From the NCBI GenBank assembly GCA_963693315.1, contig OY856188.1:162522002-162586001 (forward strand): a DNA stretch of 64,000 bases, in the 5' to 3' direction. The notes below the pieces were generated by a model. That model saw only the letters and a list, made by a program, of their open reading frames with translations. It had not been told where the DNA came from and did not search any database. The stretch's first letter is position 1; the number at the start of each line of letters is the position of its first letter. Source of the DNA: Diogma glabrata. Its lineage: Eukaryota; Arthropoda; Insecta; Diptera; Cylindrotomidae. Position numbers and translations under genes: made by a program. Positions 1-11,330 of this stretch are shown in pieces.

Positions 1-332
1 CACAAAATTAGAAAAACATATATGTACTTCATATTTTACGAAAATTTGCGTTTTTGATAAAATATGTACCGATATGCCTTTTGGAGAAAAATATGCGACT
101 AAATAGGACTTAAAAATCTTAATTTACCTGAAGGCTGAAACAGATTATAAACCTAATTATATTTGACTAAGGTGCTGTAAAAAAAAGTCCAAGCGGAAGG
201 GTGTTCGCTAAAAATTTCGAGATCAGACAGTTTTGAGTACAACTACAAGTAGAATCTGATGTATCAGATTAGCTCAAACAAAACACACTAATTACAAACA
301 GATATCGAACAAATTTTAAAACAAAAATATGA
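1..332. other. AT-rich stretch, no gene seen
   Basis: No open frame, TIR or recognisable repeat was found here. The base composition matches the surrounding repeat debris. Confidence 0.6.
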
Positions 333-655
333 AGGGGCTGAAATCTCATAGCTCTGAGATATCAAGACTTTGGTTTTGGTTAAGGATTTTGATATAGTTT
401 TCGGCATAAAACTTTTATGATGACAATGTTTTTAGTTATCGGTAACGATGTATATCAAACATAAAACTCTTTGTAAAAGTACAAGTATTTTATCTCTGTT
501 TAGAAATTAATCACAAAACTAACACGAAATATCATTTCATTGCCGGAAAATTATAACAGATCATATTATAAATAGAGAAAAGATGATACTCTCAGCAAAC
601 TGCTCAAAAACCTCTCCATTTAGCGTTTCGAGAAATATTACCTAGAAATATTATA
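333..655 (-). repeat. Terminal fragment of the composite repeat element
   Basis: This segment matches, in reverse orientation, the right end of the complete composite element at 53,097-54,863. It begins with AGGGGCTGAAATCTCA and runs through the block containing TTGCCGGAAAATTATAACAG to TTTAGCGTTTCGAGAAA. The same block occurs at 15,418-15,745 and, in part, inside both arms of the giant palindrome. It is non-coding. Confidence 0.75.
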
Positions 656-945
656 TATTATTATATAATATTATTATATAAAAATTATAATAAAATCAAA
701 AATTCAAATAAAAAATTTTAAAAATTTTAAATTATTGCAAAAATTATAAAAAAATCAATAATACTAACTTTTTTCAAAATTCTAAACATATTTCAAAAAT
801 TATAACAAAATCAACAATTGAAACTTTTTTCAAAATTTTAAAAATTTTCCAAAAATTCACACTTTTTCCAAAATTCTTAAAATATTGCAAAAATTATAAC
901 AAAATCAAAATAAACAATATTTTTTCAAAATTCCAAAAATTAAGG
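656..945. repeat. Degenerate AT-rich minisatellite
   Basis: Loose tandem copies of a roughly 30-60 bp phrase (CAAAATTCTAAAAATATTGC followed by AAAAATTATAACAAAATC). Related arrays lie directly beside the composite-repeat block at 15,746-15,965, 33,290-33,680, 44,940-45,370 and 53,930-54,640, so the array is an internal part of that element. Confidence 0.7.
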
Positions 946-949
946 CTAT

Positions 950-1915
950 TAATAAGGCTATTATTTTGAAAACGCACATATTTTTGTCGATTTTTAAAAA
1001 TTCTGAACTTTTGATATATTGTTGGTATTGACGAAAGAAAAAAAGTCATTTCTGGTTTTATTTTTTATTTTTAACCTACACGCGATTAAATAATTGTTTC
1101 CGTTTTCCGATAATCAAAAATATTACAATTCAGAGGCAAAAAAATATTTAAATTAATTTTTTAATGTATTTGTTTGTAATATTTTAATTGTTTTATTAAA
1201 TTATGATTTTCAATGAAAAAAAAATGTATGAATAATCGACTCATGCTTATGTTAGTGTCGAGATGTTAAAAGTAAAATACAATCTTCGATCGTTGGAATC
1301 TCCAATTCTTATTCTCATAAAAAACCTATTTTTCAATAAGTAATGCACAGGATATGTTTCAATATTTAGTACAGATGTTAAAAAAAAAATTTTCAATATA
1401 TTAGATTAACATTTAGTAAAGCATAATTAATTTGATGTAAAAAAAACATGTGAATTTTTCTTTAAACTTTAAAAAATCGTATAACAAAATCCATATGGAA
1501 TCTCTCACTTTTTATTTTTTTAATTTCATAGCTGCGTGGGTTTACTTTAAAACTTGTGAAAAACAAAAAAAAAGGACGATTTTTGAGATATTAAACGAAG
1601 GTTTAACGCGCCGTCTGGCGAAAAAGAGAAAAATTATTAATTTCCAACTTACACATTTCGATTATTCAACCATTTTTCTCTTTATTTTCAAAAATATACG
1701 TAAATCGCATGAAATTTGTGGCACCTATTAACAAAACATTTACACCATTACCAAAACTACGTGAAAAAGCCTCAAAAATTCAACCGTGCATAACTCCGAT
1801 TCAGAGTCCTCAAAAAATAAAACCAGAAAACACTTGTTTTCATTCGTCAATACCAACAATATATCAAAATTTCAGATTTTTTAAAAATAGTCGATTTTTT
1901 TCGATGTACGTTGTC
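950..1915. mobile_element. Non-autonomous TIR element related to the 63 kb transposon
   Basis: An inverted repeat of roughly 100 bp closes this block: 963-1,060 forward and about 1,838-1,910 reversed, both containing TATTGTTGGTATTGACGA or its complement. The stretch 1,240-1,910 matches in reverse the 3' flank of the transposon at 62,947-63,660, including the shared phrase CATGTGAATTTTTC. No transposase remains. It is best read as an internally deleted derivative of the same family. The short open frames at 1,450-1,978 follow the repeat and are not supported as genes. Confidence 0.7.
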
Positions 1916-2265
1916 ACTTTTGGCTCGAGAATTCAATACTTTTGTTTTTTCAAAACCGAAGTAATTAGCTACATATAAGCAGAACTGCATCTTTGCAATT
2001 TTGGAACGTTGTTACGAACGAACAAACAAATACCAAATGTACAACAGAACATATGTGTGACAATGTATGACACTTTATATGAAAAACACACCGCAAACCT
2101 CTATAGTCTATCCCATACGTCGTGCAATTACTGCGAAATATGTATCATAATAGTTTATTTCTAAGAAAAAAAATTAGTTCTTCTATTTTAATCTTTTTAT
2201 TTATTTTTTCATTGATTGTTTTGTTATAAGGTTTTTGCAAATTGTCGTTGTTGGGGATTGTTGAT
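1916..2265. other. No gene seen
   Basis: AT-rich sequence without a supported frame or repeat boundary. Confidence 0.5.
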
Positions 2266-2840
2266 ATCTTTTTTGTTGAAGCCAACAAGTCAAAAACCTC
2301 TAACTGCAGAGGTTTATATTTAAATGAAACGGATTAGAATGTTTCCAAAGGTTCAAAATTTAGAAAATTTAGGAAATTTTTAATAATATTAGAATCCAAG
2401 CGGCCGTTATAAAGGTTGAAATAATCCAAGTTTTTTCTAGTGGAAAGCTTCTAGTTTTTTAAACATGTGTCGGATTTTGCTGATTTACGAATTTTTTCAA
2501 GATATTGATAAAACGCACTTTTGTAGAAACAATTTTTTGATCTGGCTTCCCAAATGCGACCGTTAAAGTTCCGGTAGTTTCAAAAGCATTTTGTGTTTTA
2601 CAAGCTTTTTTTGGAGCCGCTCACTTAACGGCTGTTCGAAGGGATTCAAAAAAGCTTTTTTGTTGGAGCCGCTCATTCAGGAATCTCTAATTGCAGAGGT
2701 CTATTTTTAAAAGAAATTGATAAAAAAGATTTCAAAGATTTTAAGTTTTTTAAATATTTTTAAATATTAATATCAAAACGGCCGTTATAACGGTTTTAAA
2801 AAATCAATTTTCTTAGTAAAACGCCTCTAGTTTCATGAAC
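2266..2840. repeat. Two diverged direct copies, period about 370 bp
   Basis: The stretches near 2,270-2,470 and 2,640-2,840 share TTGTTG(A/G)AGCC, CTCTAA(C/T)TGCAGAGGT and CGGCCGTTATAA in the same order. This is an old tandem duplication of a non-coding unit directly upstream of the LINE fragment. Confidence 0.6.
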
Positions 2841-3265
2841 TCGACTCCCATTTATGGTCTGCAGCACCAGATACCACTTTAAATTTTGTTGACAGAGTCC
2901 ACAGATGTGCTTTGAAACTGATTGATGATCCAATAATAACATCGAGTATGGATTCTCTGCATCATAGATGAGTGGTTGGAGCTCTTACACTATTCTACAG
3001 ATACTGCTACGGTAAATGCTCTAAAGAAGTTAATGATTTAATACCATTATTAAGTAGATCTCCACGAGCCACTAGAAAATCGTTGTTATCCCATAAGAAT
3101 ACCTTAGAGGTCTCTAATGTGAAAACATCTAGCTATAATAACTCCTTCTTTTCACGTTCGGTATACTAGTGGAATCGATTGCCATAAAATGTTTTCCCTG
3201 CTACATACAATCCCCAAGTTTTTAAATCAGCAGTACACCAACACTATCGCTGCAGTCCTATCTTA
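2836..3265 (+). pseudogene. LINE reverse transcriptase C-terminus, CR1/Jockey-like fragment
   Basis: The + strand encodes the region just after the reverse transcriptase domain of a CR1/Jockey-type LINE. Visible pieces are HLWSAAPDTTLNFVDRVHR, then SSMDSLHHR, VVGALTLFYRYCYGKCSKEV and NNSFFSRSV followed by WNRLP. The DSLHHR-ALTLFYRY and WNRLP phrases are typical of this region. In-frame stops follow LHHR, RSVY and WNRLP, so it is dead. Everything upstream (endonuclease and the catalytic core) is missing, as expected for a 5'-truncated insertion. It is a different family from the minus-strand LINEs at 26 and 61 kb and one of only two + strand LINE pieces in the window. Confidence 0.85.
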
Positions 3266-4419
3266 AGTCCTTAAGTTAACTTTAATTTCCAATCGTTAAC
3301 ACGTGCATAAAGCATTAGAGGTTTATAAACTAAGTGATGAACCACACTATAAAAAAAAATCCGGTTGTTTGTGACAGAAGTCCTCCTAAATGGATAAATT
3401 GATTTTTATGAAATAGTGTACGTGCAAGATGGTTGATCTAAGAATGGTTTAGATCTACAATTGGATAAAATTGGACAAAATGGCGGAAGGTCTCCCAAGG
3501 CGCGTAAGTTTAATAACTTTAATAACTTTTAATCCTGGCTATCTTAAGTATCTTATTGATACTTGATATATAGGTTTTAGTACTGTTTCCGATATTTGTG
3601 CGCACTCACTTCCGATAACAAAATTTTTTTCTGGTTAAAGGGTTTATTAACTATAGTCTACAGTTACAAATCGATTTTCATGAAACGTTGATAAAAGTTA
3701 ATGCAAAAGATTTAAAATCGATTTTATAGGCTTTTGGGTACATTGGACAAAGGGTTGGAGGGTTTGGGGGGGTCTCCAGAGCACCCGTTTTTTTTTAAAG
3801 ATCTATAACATTTATACTGGTAATGGAATTGAATGGCGACTGGAAGGACAAAAATCTGATTAGTTTTTGGGCGATATTGGGATAAGTCGTATCTCTTGAG
3901 CATCTGTTTATAAGGTTTTTGCAAAACTCACAAAAATTCTGCATTCCAGCTTTTTAGTCAACCTTTTGACTTCCAGTTTGTCTATTTTGCTAAAAATATT
4001 TGTTTAATTTCATCTAATTACTTTTTCTAAAAGTGAAACTGTATAGCAAGGGCAACAGTTAGCGATGAGTTGAAGTCTTGATTGAGTAGTGGATAAGAGC
4101 ACACTCTATTTTTAAAATACTATGATTCAGCTTATGCATCAGCGTTATCAATATAGTTAAACATCGATAACATTTATTTCAGAATATTTAAACATGATAT
4201 ATGGACTCAAAATAATGGACGGAAAATTGAATCATAATAATTAAAGGCCATAAAATATAGGTAAAAGAGGTAATGCGGTAAAAACCACAAATATGTCAAT
4301 TTTCGACAAAAAATTTGGATTGAAATTATTTCGTCAATTCTTCTACTAAATCTTCTATACTCCCTTCATTGGGAGGCAGACGTCAATGAATTCTAAAGAA
4401 AAGTAGGTTAGTTCGCTAA
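3266..4419. other. No gene seen; AT-rich repeat-like DNA
   Basis: Contains one unusual G-rich tract (near 3,755-3,775) and phrases such as ATCGATTTTCATGAAACG that resemble insect satellite DNA. No copy elsewhere in the window and no supported frame were found. Confidence 0.5.
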
Positions 4420-4736
4420 AACCTTTTTTTCTACTACCCAAAATAAAAAAAATCTACTTTCGGTGTTTGTTCATTACATCGAAAACTTCTTTTTCGTGAC
4501 CAGTGACAAAAAAAACCTATACGAATGACTTTCGTACATAGTGACGCAAATAATTTTTTAAAAGCCATCTATTTTCTAATTTCTTAACTAGAATAAACCA
4601 TCCTAGTGGGTGAATGAAGTGAATCAATTGATTCGATTCATTGATTGAATGAAATAATTTGGTTAGTGTTAATTTATCTCTCTTGGGAAGATGACGTTAA
4701 TTTATTTTTGAATTATTTACGGACAATATACATTAA

Positions 4737-5216
4737 TAATACTGAATCTAACAAAATATGGTGTGCAATTTATGAAATGTGTCGGTAGACACAAGTGAAG
4801 ATGGTCATCTTCTTCTCGCCGATTTATGTTTGTTATCCAATTCTAGCTTGGTTAGGGTATAACAACAATAGTGATCAACTAAAGAAATGAATTGACTAAA
4901 CCTAAATCTAATAAATATATGTTTAAGAAAGTTTTTTGTTTTCTTATACTTCGATAGAGCAGTAGACCAATTTTGGTTTATATAGCGTTAACTTTTTTTG
5001 GTAGTGTATCCAGTCGGTTAGCCCTGATGAGAATAATATACATTTTTTCAGGTGTAATGAAAAGTTCTTATCGGTTCGAAACTAGATCGATCGACAATTT
5101 TGTGGATAGCAAAAAATTTCCTAAATTGCACACCATATTTTATTAAATTCAGTCTTATTATTCATGATAACTTCCATCGGAGTGATGTAATATCACAAAT
5201 AATTCATTGAATTAAT
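4737..5216. mobile_element. Small inverted-repeat insertion
   Basis: About 480 bp present here but absent from the related repeat near 17,880. Inner inverted repeats lie at about 4,738-4,778 and 5,112-5,157 (AAAATATGGTGTGCAATTTA and its complement). AATATACATT flanks the insertion on both sides and is a likely 9-10 bp target duplication. About 55 bp lie outside the right inverted repeat. No coding sequence. A MITE of unknown superfamily. Confidence 0.65.
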
Positions 5217-5296
5217 AATATACATTGAAATTGTAAAAATAATAATAGTTAAATATATAATATTTATATATATTCTATTTAAATAGTATGAAGTCT

Positions 5297-5869
5297 CCGC
5301 ATGGAGGGATCAGTTTTTATTAATTTGTTAATTTTTTTCTATTTTTTGATCCACGGGTGTGACAACCCCGCGTACTTCAGTCCCTGCTATTGACATATGA
5401 GTTAACGTGAGATATCACATACCACTGGCAATAGCAGTGAGATATCACTAGCCAAGGGGATATCTTAGGGGTGCTGGCGGATGAACTGTATTCAGTCAAC
5501 GGTAGCACTCTCAATCTTAGCTAATGAATGTTCCTTGATGCTGGAACGCTGTAGCTTGCTCGAAGAAACGAGCCTCCATATAACTTTATATCTGAGCTTT
5601 AATCATTGAAAAATATACTGCGTCCCATAATCAAGGATTATGCAATTAGCTGGACTATTGGCAAACCAATTTTAGTTTTGTTCCTGCAAATTTTTAAAAC
5701 AAATTTGCTTTTACCTCTTATTTTATTTTTTATTTTCCCTATCCTATCACGAAATATTGGCCTATGTCATATTTTATATGTGATAGGATTTATGGTTTAG
5801 TTATCCATTATTTAACAAAAAAAATATTAAAAAAAAACAAAAAAAACCAGATTTGCGTCCATTAACATC
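5297..5869 (+). repeat. Non-coding block shared with the hAT element at 42 kb
   Basis: Matches about 42,000-42,570 in the same orientation: CGTGAGATATYACATACCAC, then an A/T-rich block with CATATTTTATATGTGATAG, and GGATTTGCGTYCATYAACA. It joins the LINE 3' tail that follows without a clear boundary, so it could be part of the same LINE insertion's UTR. The hydrophobic 64-codon frame at 5,606-5,800 is not conserved in the 42 kb copy and is not called. Confidence 0.55.
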
Positions 5870-5982
5870 CTTAGAACGCATGTTGTTGTGGGACCTTGGT
5901 CTTAAAAGGTTTTTATGTGTTGTTGTGACACATATTGTAATGCCTACTACACATCACATTTTATTTAAAAAAAAAAAAAAAA
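5870..5982 (+). pseudogene. LINE 3' tail with poly(A)
   Basis: This is the extreme 3' end of the same LINE family as the copies at 26 and 61 kb: the end of the reverse transcriptase ORF (HVVVGPWS-like), a UTR with TGTGTTGTTGTGACACAT, and ACACATCACATTTTATTT running into a poly(A) of about 17. It is 5'-truncated and lies on the + strand. Its insertion point is defined by the empty site near 17,850. Confidence 0.75.
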
Positions 5983-6420
5983 TGATAAAAAACAGTTGGT
6001 GTTAAGATAATTTTAAAAAAAATTCTATCACCTATGTATTTAACAAAAACGAAAAAAAAATATTTATTTTAAATAAAATAATCTACGTAGTTTTAAAATA
6101 TATCAAGAATTTACGTCATCCCCATCCAAAAACTAAATCAAAACTGATGTTTTTATTTTAGAAATCTGAATTTGATTTTGTTTATGACAAACCTGTCTTT
6201 AGTTATAAAGCCTATTAGACGCGAAATGCAAAAAACAATGAACCTTCAAAGATGTGTTATTTAATGATTTTAAGAACTTTATAGAGTAAATAGAATAAAA
6301 ATATAGGATTTTGTATGTATATGTAAAAGGTTCACGAAAAAAACAATCAGGCTTGTAATTAAAGACAGCTATGTTTATGACATAGAAATTGGATAATTTA
6401 TTCATCTATTTTTTAATAAC

Positions 6421-6840
6421 AGAAGTTTTAATATAAGTTTTAGTAAGTAATCTATTTACAGATGAATTATAAGCTGACATTTTTTGAGAATATGGATGGT
6501 GCGAGCTAGAGTTTAATGTGATAACAACTAAAATTTACTAAAAATATATAATCATGTTGTATTTTAATGAAAACTTAATAAATATATTATCATAAGAAGA
6601 TCAAGTTGAATAATTGATAAATGTTTTATTCAAATTTTATATTTTATTCCGCAATGCTGTAATGGATATTTAGATATCAAAAGATAGAAAGGCAACTATT
6701 GTTTTGACTAATATAAATCATTTATTTCGACTTCTTGAGTTATCTTCAAACAATTTGAGAGCATTGAAGAAATATTAATTGGAAATAATTCGAATGACCT
6801 CTGGCACATAAAATTCACTATAGCGAGAATCTACTAGATA
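6421..6840. other. No gene seen
   Basis: AT-rich sequence. A short repeated phrase (ATAGCGAGAATCTACTAGATATA near 6,822) recurs in variant form at 7,250-7,350, on both sides of the palindrome. Confidence 0.5.
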
Positions 6841-6931
6841 TAAAATGTAATATTTAAAAATATACTTTTTACTGTTTATTTTTAAATTTATTTATAATAA
6901 TAAAACTTCCTTATAGTAACAATTTGATTTT

Positions 6932-6969
<38 letters not shown>

Positions 6970-7193
6970 TTTTTATTTTAAAGAATATCGATTTCGACTT
7001 ACGTCATCCTCAGTTTCTTAAATTATTATTCGGATAATAATTTAAGAACTGAGGATGACGTAAGTCGAAATCGATATTCTTTAAAATAAAAAATAAAAAA
7101 TAAAAATCAAATTGTTACTATAAGGAAGTTTTATTATTATAAATAAATTTAAAAATAAACAGTAAAAAGTATATTTTTAAATATTGCATTTTA
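6841..7193. repeat. Near-perfect palindrome, arms about 170 bp
   Basis: The two halves are reverse complements about a centre near 7,030. They differ mainly in the length of a T/A run (about 35 T on the left at 6,933-6,967) and a few single bases. Each arm, read outward from the centre, has AACTGAGGATGACGTAAG, TCGAAATCGATATTC, an A-rich run, and then AAATTGTTACTATAAGGAAG. The centre-proximal part resembles a hammerhead core (see findings). No coding content. Confidence 0.9.
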
Positions 7194-7388
7194 ATTCAAA
7201 AGTGACAAAAGCACACAAACAGTGAATAATATGGAAAACCATAATAACACATATACTAGATATAGATTGAATCATATAGCGCGAACATATACTAGCTATA
7301 CCCAATTATTATATTATATAGCACGAATATCTACAAGCTATATTTAATTTAAATTTTAATATACATTTAAAAATTTTAATTTGCAACA
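7194..7388. repeat. Short degenerate direct repeats
   Basis: Two or three copies of a roughly 25 bp phrase of the form TATAGCRCGAAYATMTACWAGCTATA at 7,275-7,355, with a further variant at 6,822. This is the sequence just outside the LINE poly(A) end at 7,391. Confidence 0.55.
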
Positions 7389-7772
7389 GTGTATTTTTTT
7401 TTTTATTCAAAATTAGGCATGTTTAGTGTTAATTATAATAAATTATAAATTAACGTCTCTGAATATCCGAAGATACCATGCCCAACTATGGATTGGGATT
7501 AAGTTTGAATATTTATTCAGTTTCTTTAAGAAACTTATGGACGCTAACTTTGAAATTTTGAGTATTAAAGCTATCAGGGAAAACCCGTGAGGGTAAGGCA
7601 TTCCATAAATGAGAGACTCTGTTGAAAAAATCATGTTGAAAGGCAACAGTTCTGCACTTTTTTATATGAACTGAAAAAGGATGGGCCACAACATTTGCTC
7701 TGGTGTTACGCGATAGGTTTGCTAGTTCAGGAAAATAGATTTGATCTCTTCGGAAGTTTGTTCATCCATAAC
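7389..7772 (-). pseudogene. LINE family B, 3' end (C-terminus, UTR, poly(A))
   Basis: Read on the minus strand, this carries the C-terminal part of a CR1/Jockey-like reverse transcriptase ORF: MDEQTSEEIKS, FPELANLSRNTRANVVAHPF, CRTVAFQHDFFNRVSHLWNA, LPSRVFPDSFNTQNFKVSV. It ends in a short UTR and a T run at 7,391-7,402 that represents the poly(A) tail. It continues 10,063-11,186 after removal of the TIR element at 7,773-10,062. Joining at the AAC duplication keeps the frame (FDKYV then MDEQT). Confidence 0.88.
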
Positions 7773-10062
7773 TAGTCGAGGAAAATTAGCTTCAAAATCC
7801 GTAAAACTTCTAAGTCCTCAGGGACAGCTCCGATTTTGATGATTTTTTTTTTAAATGTGTGTTTTTATATATTATTTGAAATCAGAAACATTACAATGTG
7901 CGCAATTAAATATTTATATTGTTTAAACAATATAAACAAAATTTATGAACAAATTATTTTTTTTAACAAAATTTATGCAATAAAAGAATTATTATGTTCA
8001 AATTTATAGAAAATTTCATTTAATAATAACATAAAAATATGGTATTATAAGAGTAGCAAAATATGTACACGCTATGTCTAACTTCTGTATATATATTTGT
8101 CATTAATATAGAGACTTTGCTGAGTTTTACGAACAGACACGTTTTCCGCTCCGAATTCTTTGACCCTTGTCGGATTAACATGAAATTTGGTGAGTAGTTT
8201 AGGAATGGCTCAAGGAACGAAAGTGGCATAGCGCTGATGTGCCCTTATATCCTGGGGTGGATTCCCACCCTTCTCGAGGGTGGAACATTTTTCACTCAAA
8301 GTAACCCCAAAAATAGATAAAAGGACACATTTGAAGTATAGAATGTTGTATAAGGTTTTTTCGATAGAGTTATTTGCGATTGAAAACTTATATTGATCGT
8401 TGAAAAACGCATGGTTTTTGATAGTTTTTCGAAAATAACTCTTAAACTTAGCGTTCTCTCAAAAATTTGATAATCAACAAAAATGAAACTTAAAAAACCA
8501 AGTTGTTTTTATGAGGGTTGTAGGTCCAAAATGAAGCAAGTTATGGTTCAATGACGAGACATTTTTTTAACGACTTGGTTCGAAGAATTCAACGTTAAAT
8601 AACGGAAAAGTAATGCATTTTTCGGACAAAACTGTCATACTTTTTTGTAATGATTGGAAAGACGTTTAAAATAGGCACTAGTTCAAGTCGTTTGCATTAA
8701 AAAAAACCAAGCTATGATGCGGGCATCTCGAATTCAAAATAGAAACTCAGCGTTAAAATTTCGGTCATTCCTAATAGAATTTATATTGACCATAGGCCAT
8801 AGCCCCTTTACAACTGTCTGTATTTTAGTGTTACCTATGTGATCCAGAAGTTTTGCTAGATTAGAATACGTATTTTCCGAAAAAAGTTTGATAATAATGA
8901 AAAATGAATTTTCAAATTTCCTAAGAAAGTACCTTCTGTTCAAAATAACTCTAAAACTAACTTTTCTTTTAAAAAGAGAGAGAACTTCTGTCTTTATCGA
9001 CCTGTTTATTTTAATGTTTTGTTTTAGTCTCTTTTTTTCACAGAGTTCCGGATTCTAGGTCAAAATATTTTTTATTATAGGTTTTAAATATTAATTAAAA
9101 ACACTATTTGCTATTTTTTAAGGCGCAAATAAAGCCTTAAAAAATAACAAATAGTGTTTTTAATTAATATTTAAAACCTATAATAAAAAATATTTTGACC
9201 TAGAATCCGGAACTCTGTGAAAAAAAGAGACTAAAACAAAACTCTAAAACTAACAAATATACGTAAAAAAATTCTCCAGACAAAAACGTAGGTTTTTTCT
9301 TAACCAAAAATTGGTTTTATTTTATTTTCTGTGGGATAAAAAATACCAAAGATATAACTGTTTCAAGTTTGCATTATAGTGCACGGATCACTCCTTTCGA
9401 GTCGTTCAACCCTTAACAATTTGAAGGTGAAGGGTTTAGGCATGTTGGAATATATATCATATATATCATAGCTTTGAAAGAATCTATAAATCGAGTTTTT
9501 AATGGAAGTTGTAACTTTAAAATTGAGAAAGTTATGTTACTATGAATCATACATGTTCAACTCATATAATTTAAATTATATGAAAATAGGACTTTATTTT
9601 TTTTTGTGGGATTATGGAAATGCTTATTCATTATATGGGGACTTCTCTGCCCTTTAATCATCGAATTAAAATTATCGAATTTCCTGAATTTATAGTTTAC
9701 ACTTTCTGAATTTAGAATTATATATTTTCATATTTAAATGTAAAATAAATACAAAATAATTTATAATTGTTTACAATTTTTTTCTTACAATATTCGTATA
9801 ATTTAAAGCTTTTAAAAATTAAAAAGAAAACAAAACAAATTTTTTAAATTATACTATTTAAAAGTTAAAAAATACCGTGACAAAATTTTTTCTCTCCATA
9901 AATTATGTTTTTATTATTTAAACAATATAAATATTTAATTGCGCACATTGTAATGTTTCTGATTTCAAATAATATATAAAAACACACATTTTAAAAAAAA
10001 AATCATCAAAATCGGAGCTGTCCCTGAGGACTTAGAAGTTAAAACCTAATTTTCCTCGACTA
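7773..10062. mobile_element. 2,290 bp TIR element inserted in LINE B
   Basis: The terminal inverted repeats are long (about 150-165 bp: 7,773-7,935 and 9,910-10,062) and begin with TAGTCGAGGAAAATTAG on both sides. AAC is duplicated at 7,770-7,772 and 10,063-10,065, and deleting the element plus one AAC restores the LINE frame. Inside are a 109 bp-arm hairpin (9,016-9,242), the phrase TCGGATTAACATGAAATTTG, and no usable transposase frame. A 3 bp non-TWA duplication does not match PIF/Harbinger, so the superfamily is left open. The short frames 8,020-8,943 are not supported. Confidence 0.88.
9016..9242. repeat. Perfect-looking 109 bp inverted repeat with 9 nt loop
   Basis: Left arm 9,016-9,124 and right arm 9,134-9,242 are exact or nearly exact complements. 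The loop is GCAAATAAA. It lies inside the 2,290 bp TIR element and may be a nested MITE. The tight loop predicts a very stable hairpin. Confidence 0.92.
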
Positions 10063-11186
10063 AACGTACTTATCGAAAATTGTCAGATCAGCAACATTTC
10101 GTCTGTGTTGCAAGGAATCAAGCTCATTAGTAAGAGTTGAGTTGCCAATCAGTTTAACAGCTCTACGCTGAACAGAGTCAAGACACTTTAAGCTACTAAT
10201 ATATGCGCCACCCCAGATGTGAGAGTAGTGCTCCATACAGGGACGTATAAATGATTTATATATTAATAGAAGCTGTTCGCTATTGAAAAACTTACGACAT
10301 CGTCCCAAAAATCCCAATTTTTGAACAGCGTTCTTAGCTAGGTTAAAAATATGAGAATTCCATTTCATATTGTTTTCAACTTCTACTCCTAGAAGTCTTA
10401 CAGATTCTTTCTCCACTAGATCTTTGGAGTCAAACTTTAAAGGAAACGGATTAGGTGCGGACAGTCTAGAAAAATGGCAAACCTGTGTTTTACTGTTTTA
10501 CAAATTTGACCTACAGTTATTAAGCGCTGATGGAGAATGTATATTAGACATTTCATGTGATGCATGAAGTGTGCTATCATCAGCAAAACTGTGAATAGGA
10601 TTAACAGTTGAATTCAACAAATCGTTAATATAAATAATAAAAAGAGTTGGTGATAAGGCAGAACCCTGAGGAACGCCTGCATTAGTTGAAAAAATTTCTG
10701 ATGAGAAACCATCAACATTGACCCGAAATTTTCGATCTGAAATAAAGCTCTGTACCCAAGTAATAAGTTAGTCGTCCAAACCATAGCAACCTAATTTGCA
10801 AATAAGATTGTTGTGCCATACTTTGTCAAATGCTTTAGATATATCAAGAGCAACACCGAAAGTTTCACCATGGTTTTCAAGAGATTTATTCCATACATGA
10901 GTGACAAAAGAGAGTAAATCTCCTGTCGCCCTTCCTTTACGGAACCCGTATTGTCTTTCATTAAGCAATTTTGAGGACTCTAAGAAGGTCATTATATTAA
11001 AATTAATGTATTTCTCAAAAATTTTTGCAACAACGGACAAAATTGAAATGGGTCTGTAATTATTTGGATCAGTTTTACTGCCCTTTTTTGAAACTGGTTG
11101 CACAGCTGCCATTTTCCAGATTTCAGGAAAAACGCCTTTCTTATACGACAAATAGAAAATTTTAGTGAGGATTGGTGATAGCTCTC
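10063..11186 (-). pseudogene. LINE family B, reverse transcriptase core
   Basis: Minus strand, reading from 11,186 down: FYLSYKKGVFPEIWKMAAVQ, NYRPISILSVVAKIFEKYI, ERQYGFRKGRATGDLL, VALDISKAFDKVWHNNLI, AGVPQGSALSPTLFIIYIND, SFADDST (catalytic motif), VRLLGVEVENNMKWN and RPCMEHYSHIWGGAY. These are the ordered fingers, palm and thumb motifs of a CR1/Jockey-group LINE reverse transcriptase. A stop follows CYGLDD, and sequence is missing between the catalytic motif and NSKTQVCHFS, where related LINEs have a further ~20-30 residues. The endonuclease is absent: the copy is 5'-truncated at about 11,186. Its 3' end is at 7,389-7,772. Confidence 0.9.
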
Positions 11187-11330
11187 ATTTTAAAATGTGA
11201 ATTGTATGTACTTATAAATGAAAATGTTTTATAATTAATAATAATTTTTACTGTCCTCTGTCCTCTCGTTTCAAAATATGTTGTTTTCGGTATCGTTGAA
11301 GAATATACTAAACTCCAAGAGAAATATTCC
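11187..11330 (-). repeat. Fragment of the TTAA-element repeat family
   Basis: Matches, reversed, about 17,090-17,290: TGAATTGTATGTA, AATTAATAATAATTTTTA and TTTCAAAATATGTTGTTTTC. The central hairpin present at 17,103-17,200 is missing here. The LINE B 5' truncation point lies directly at its edge. Confidence 0.7.

Larger units (their letters stand above)
4420..6420 (-). repeat. Old repeat copy split by two insertions
   Basis: Three blocks (4,420-4,735, 5,217-5,296 and 5,985-6,420) match in reverse order and orientation the continuous stretch 17,335-18,200. Shared landmarks include AACAGTTGGTGTTAAGAT, GTTTTTGGATGG and TCTTGGGAAGATGACGTTAA. The copy near 17 kb has no interruption at the two joints, so it serves as the empty site. 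It shows that 4,737-5,216 and about 5,297-5,984 are later insertions. Small frames such as 6,199-6,405 lie in this repeat and are not credible genes. Confidence 0.8.

Noticed and set aside
5606..5800. Hydrophobic 64-codon frame that could be a membrane peptide
   Set aside because: The homologous block at 42.3-42.5 kb does not keep the frame; AT-rich DNA gives Leu/Ile/Phe-rich frames by chance.
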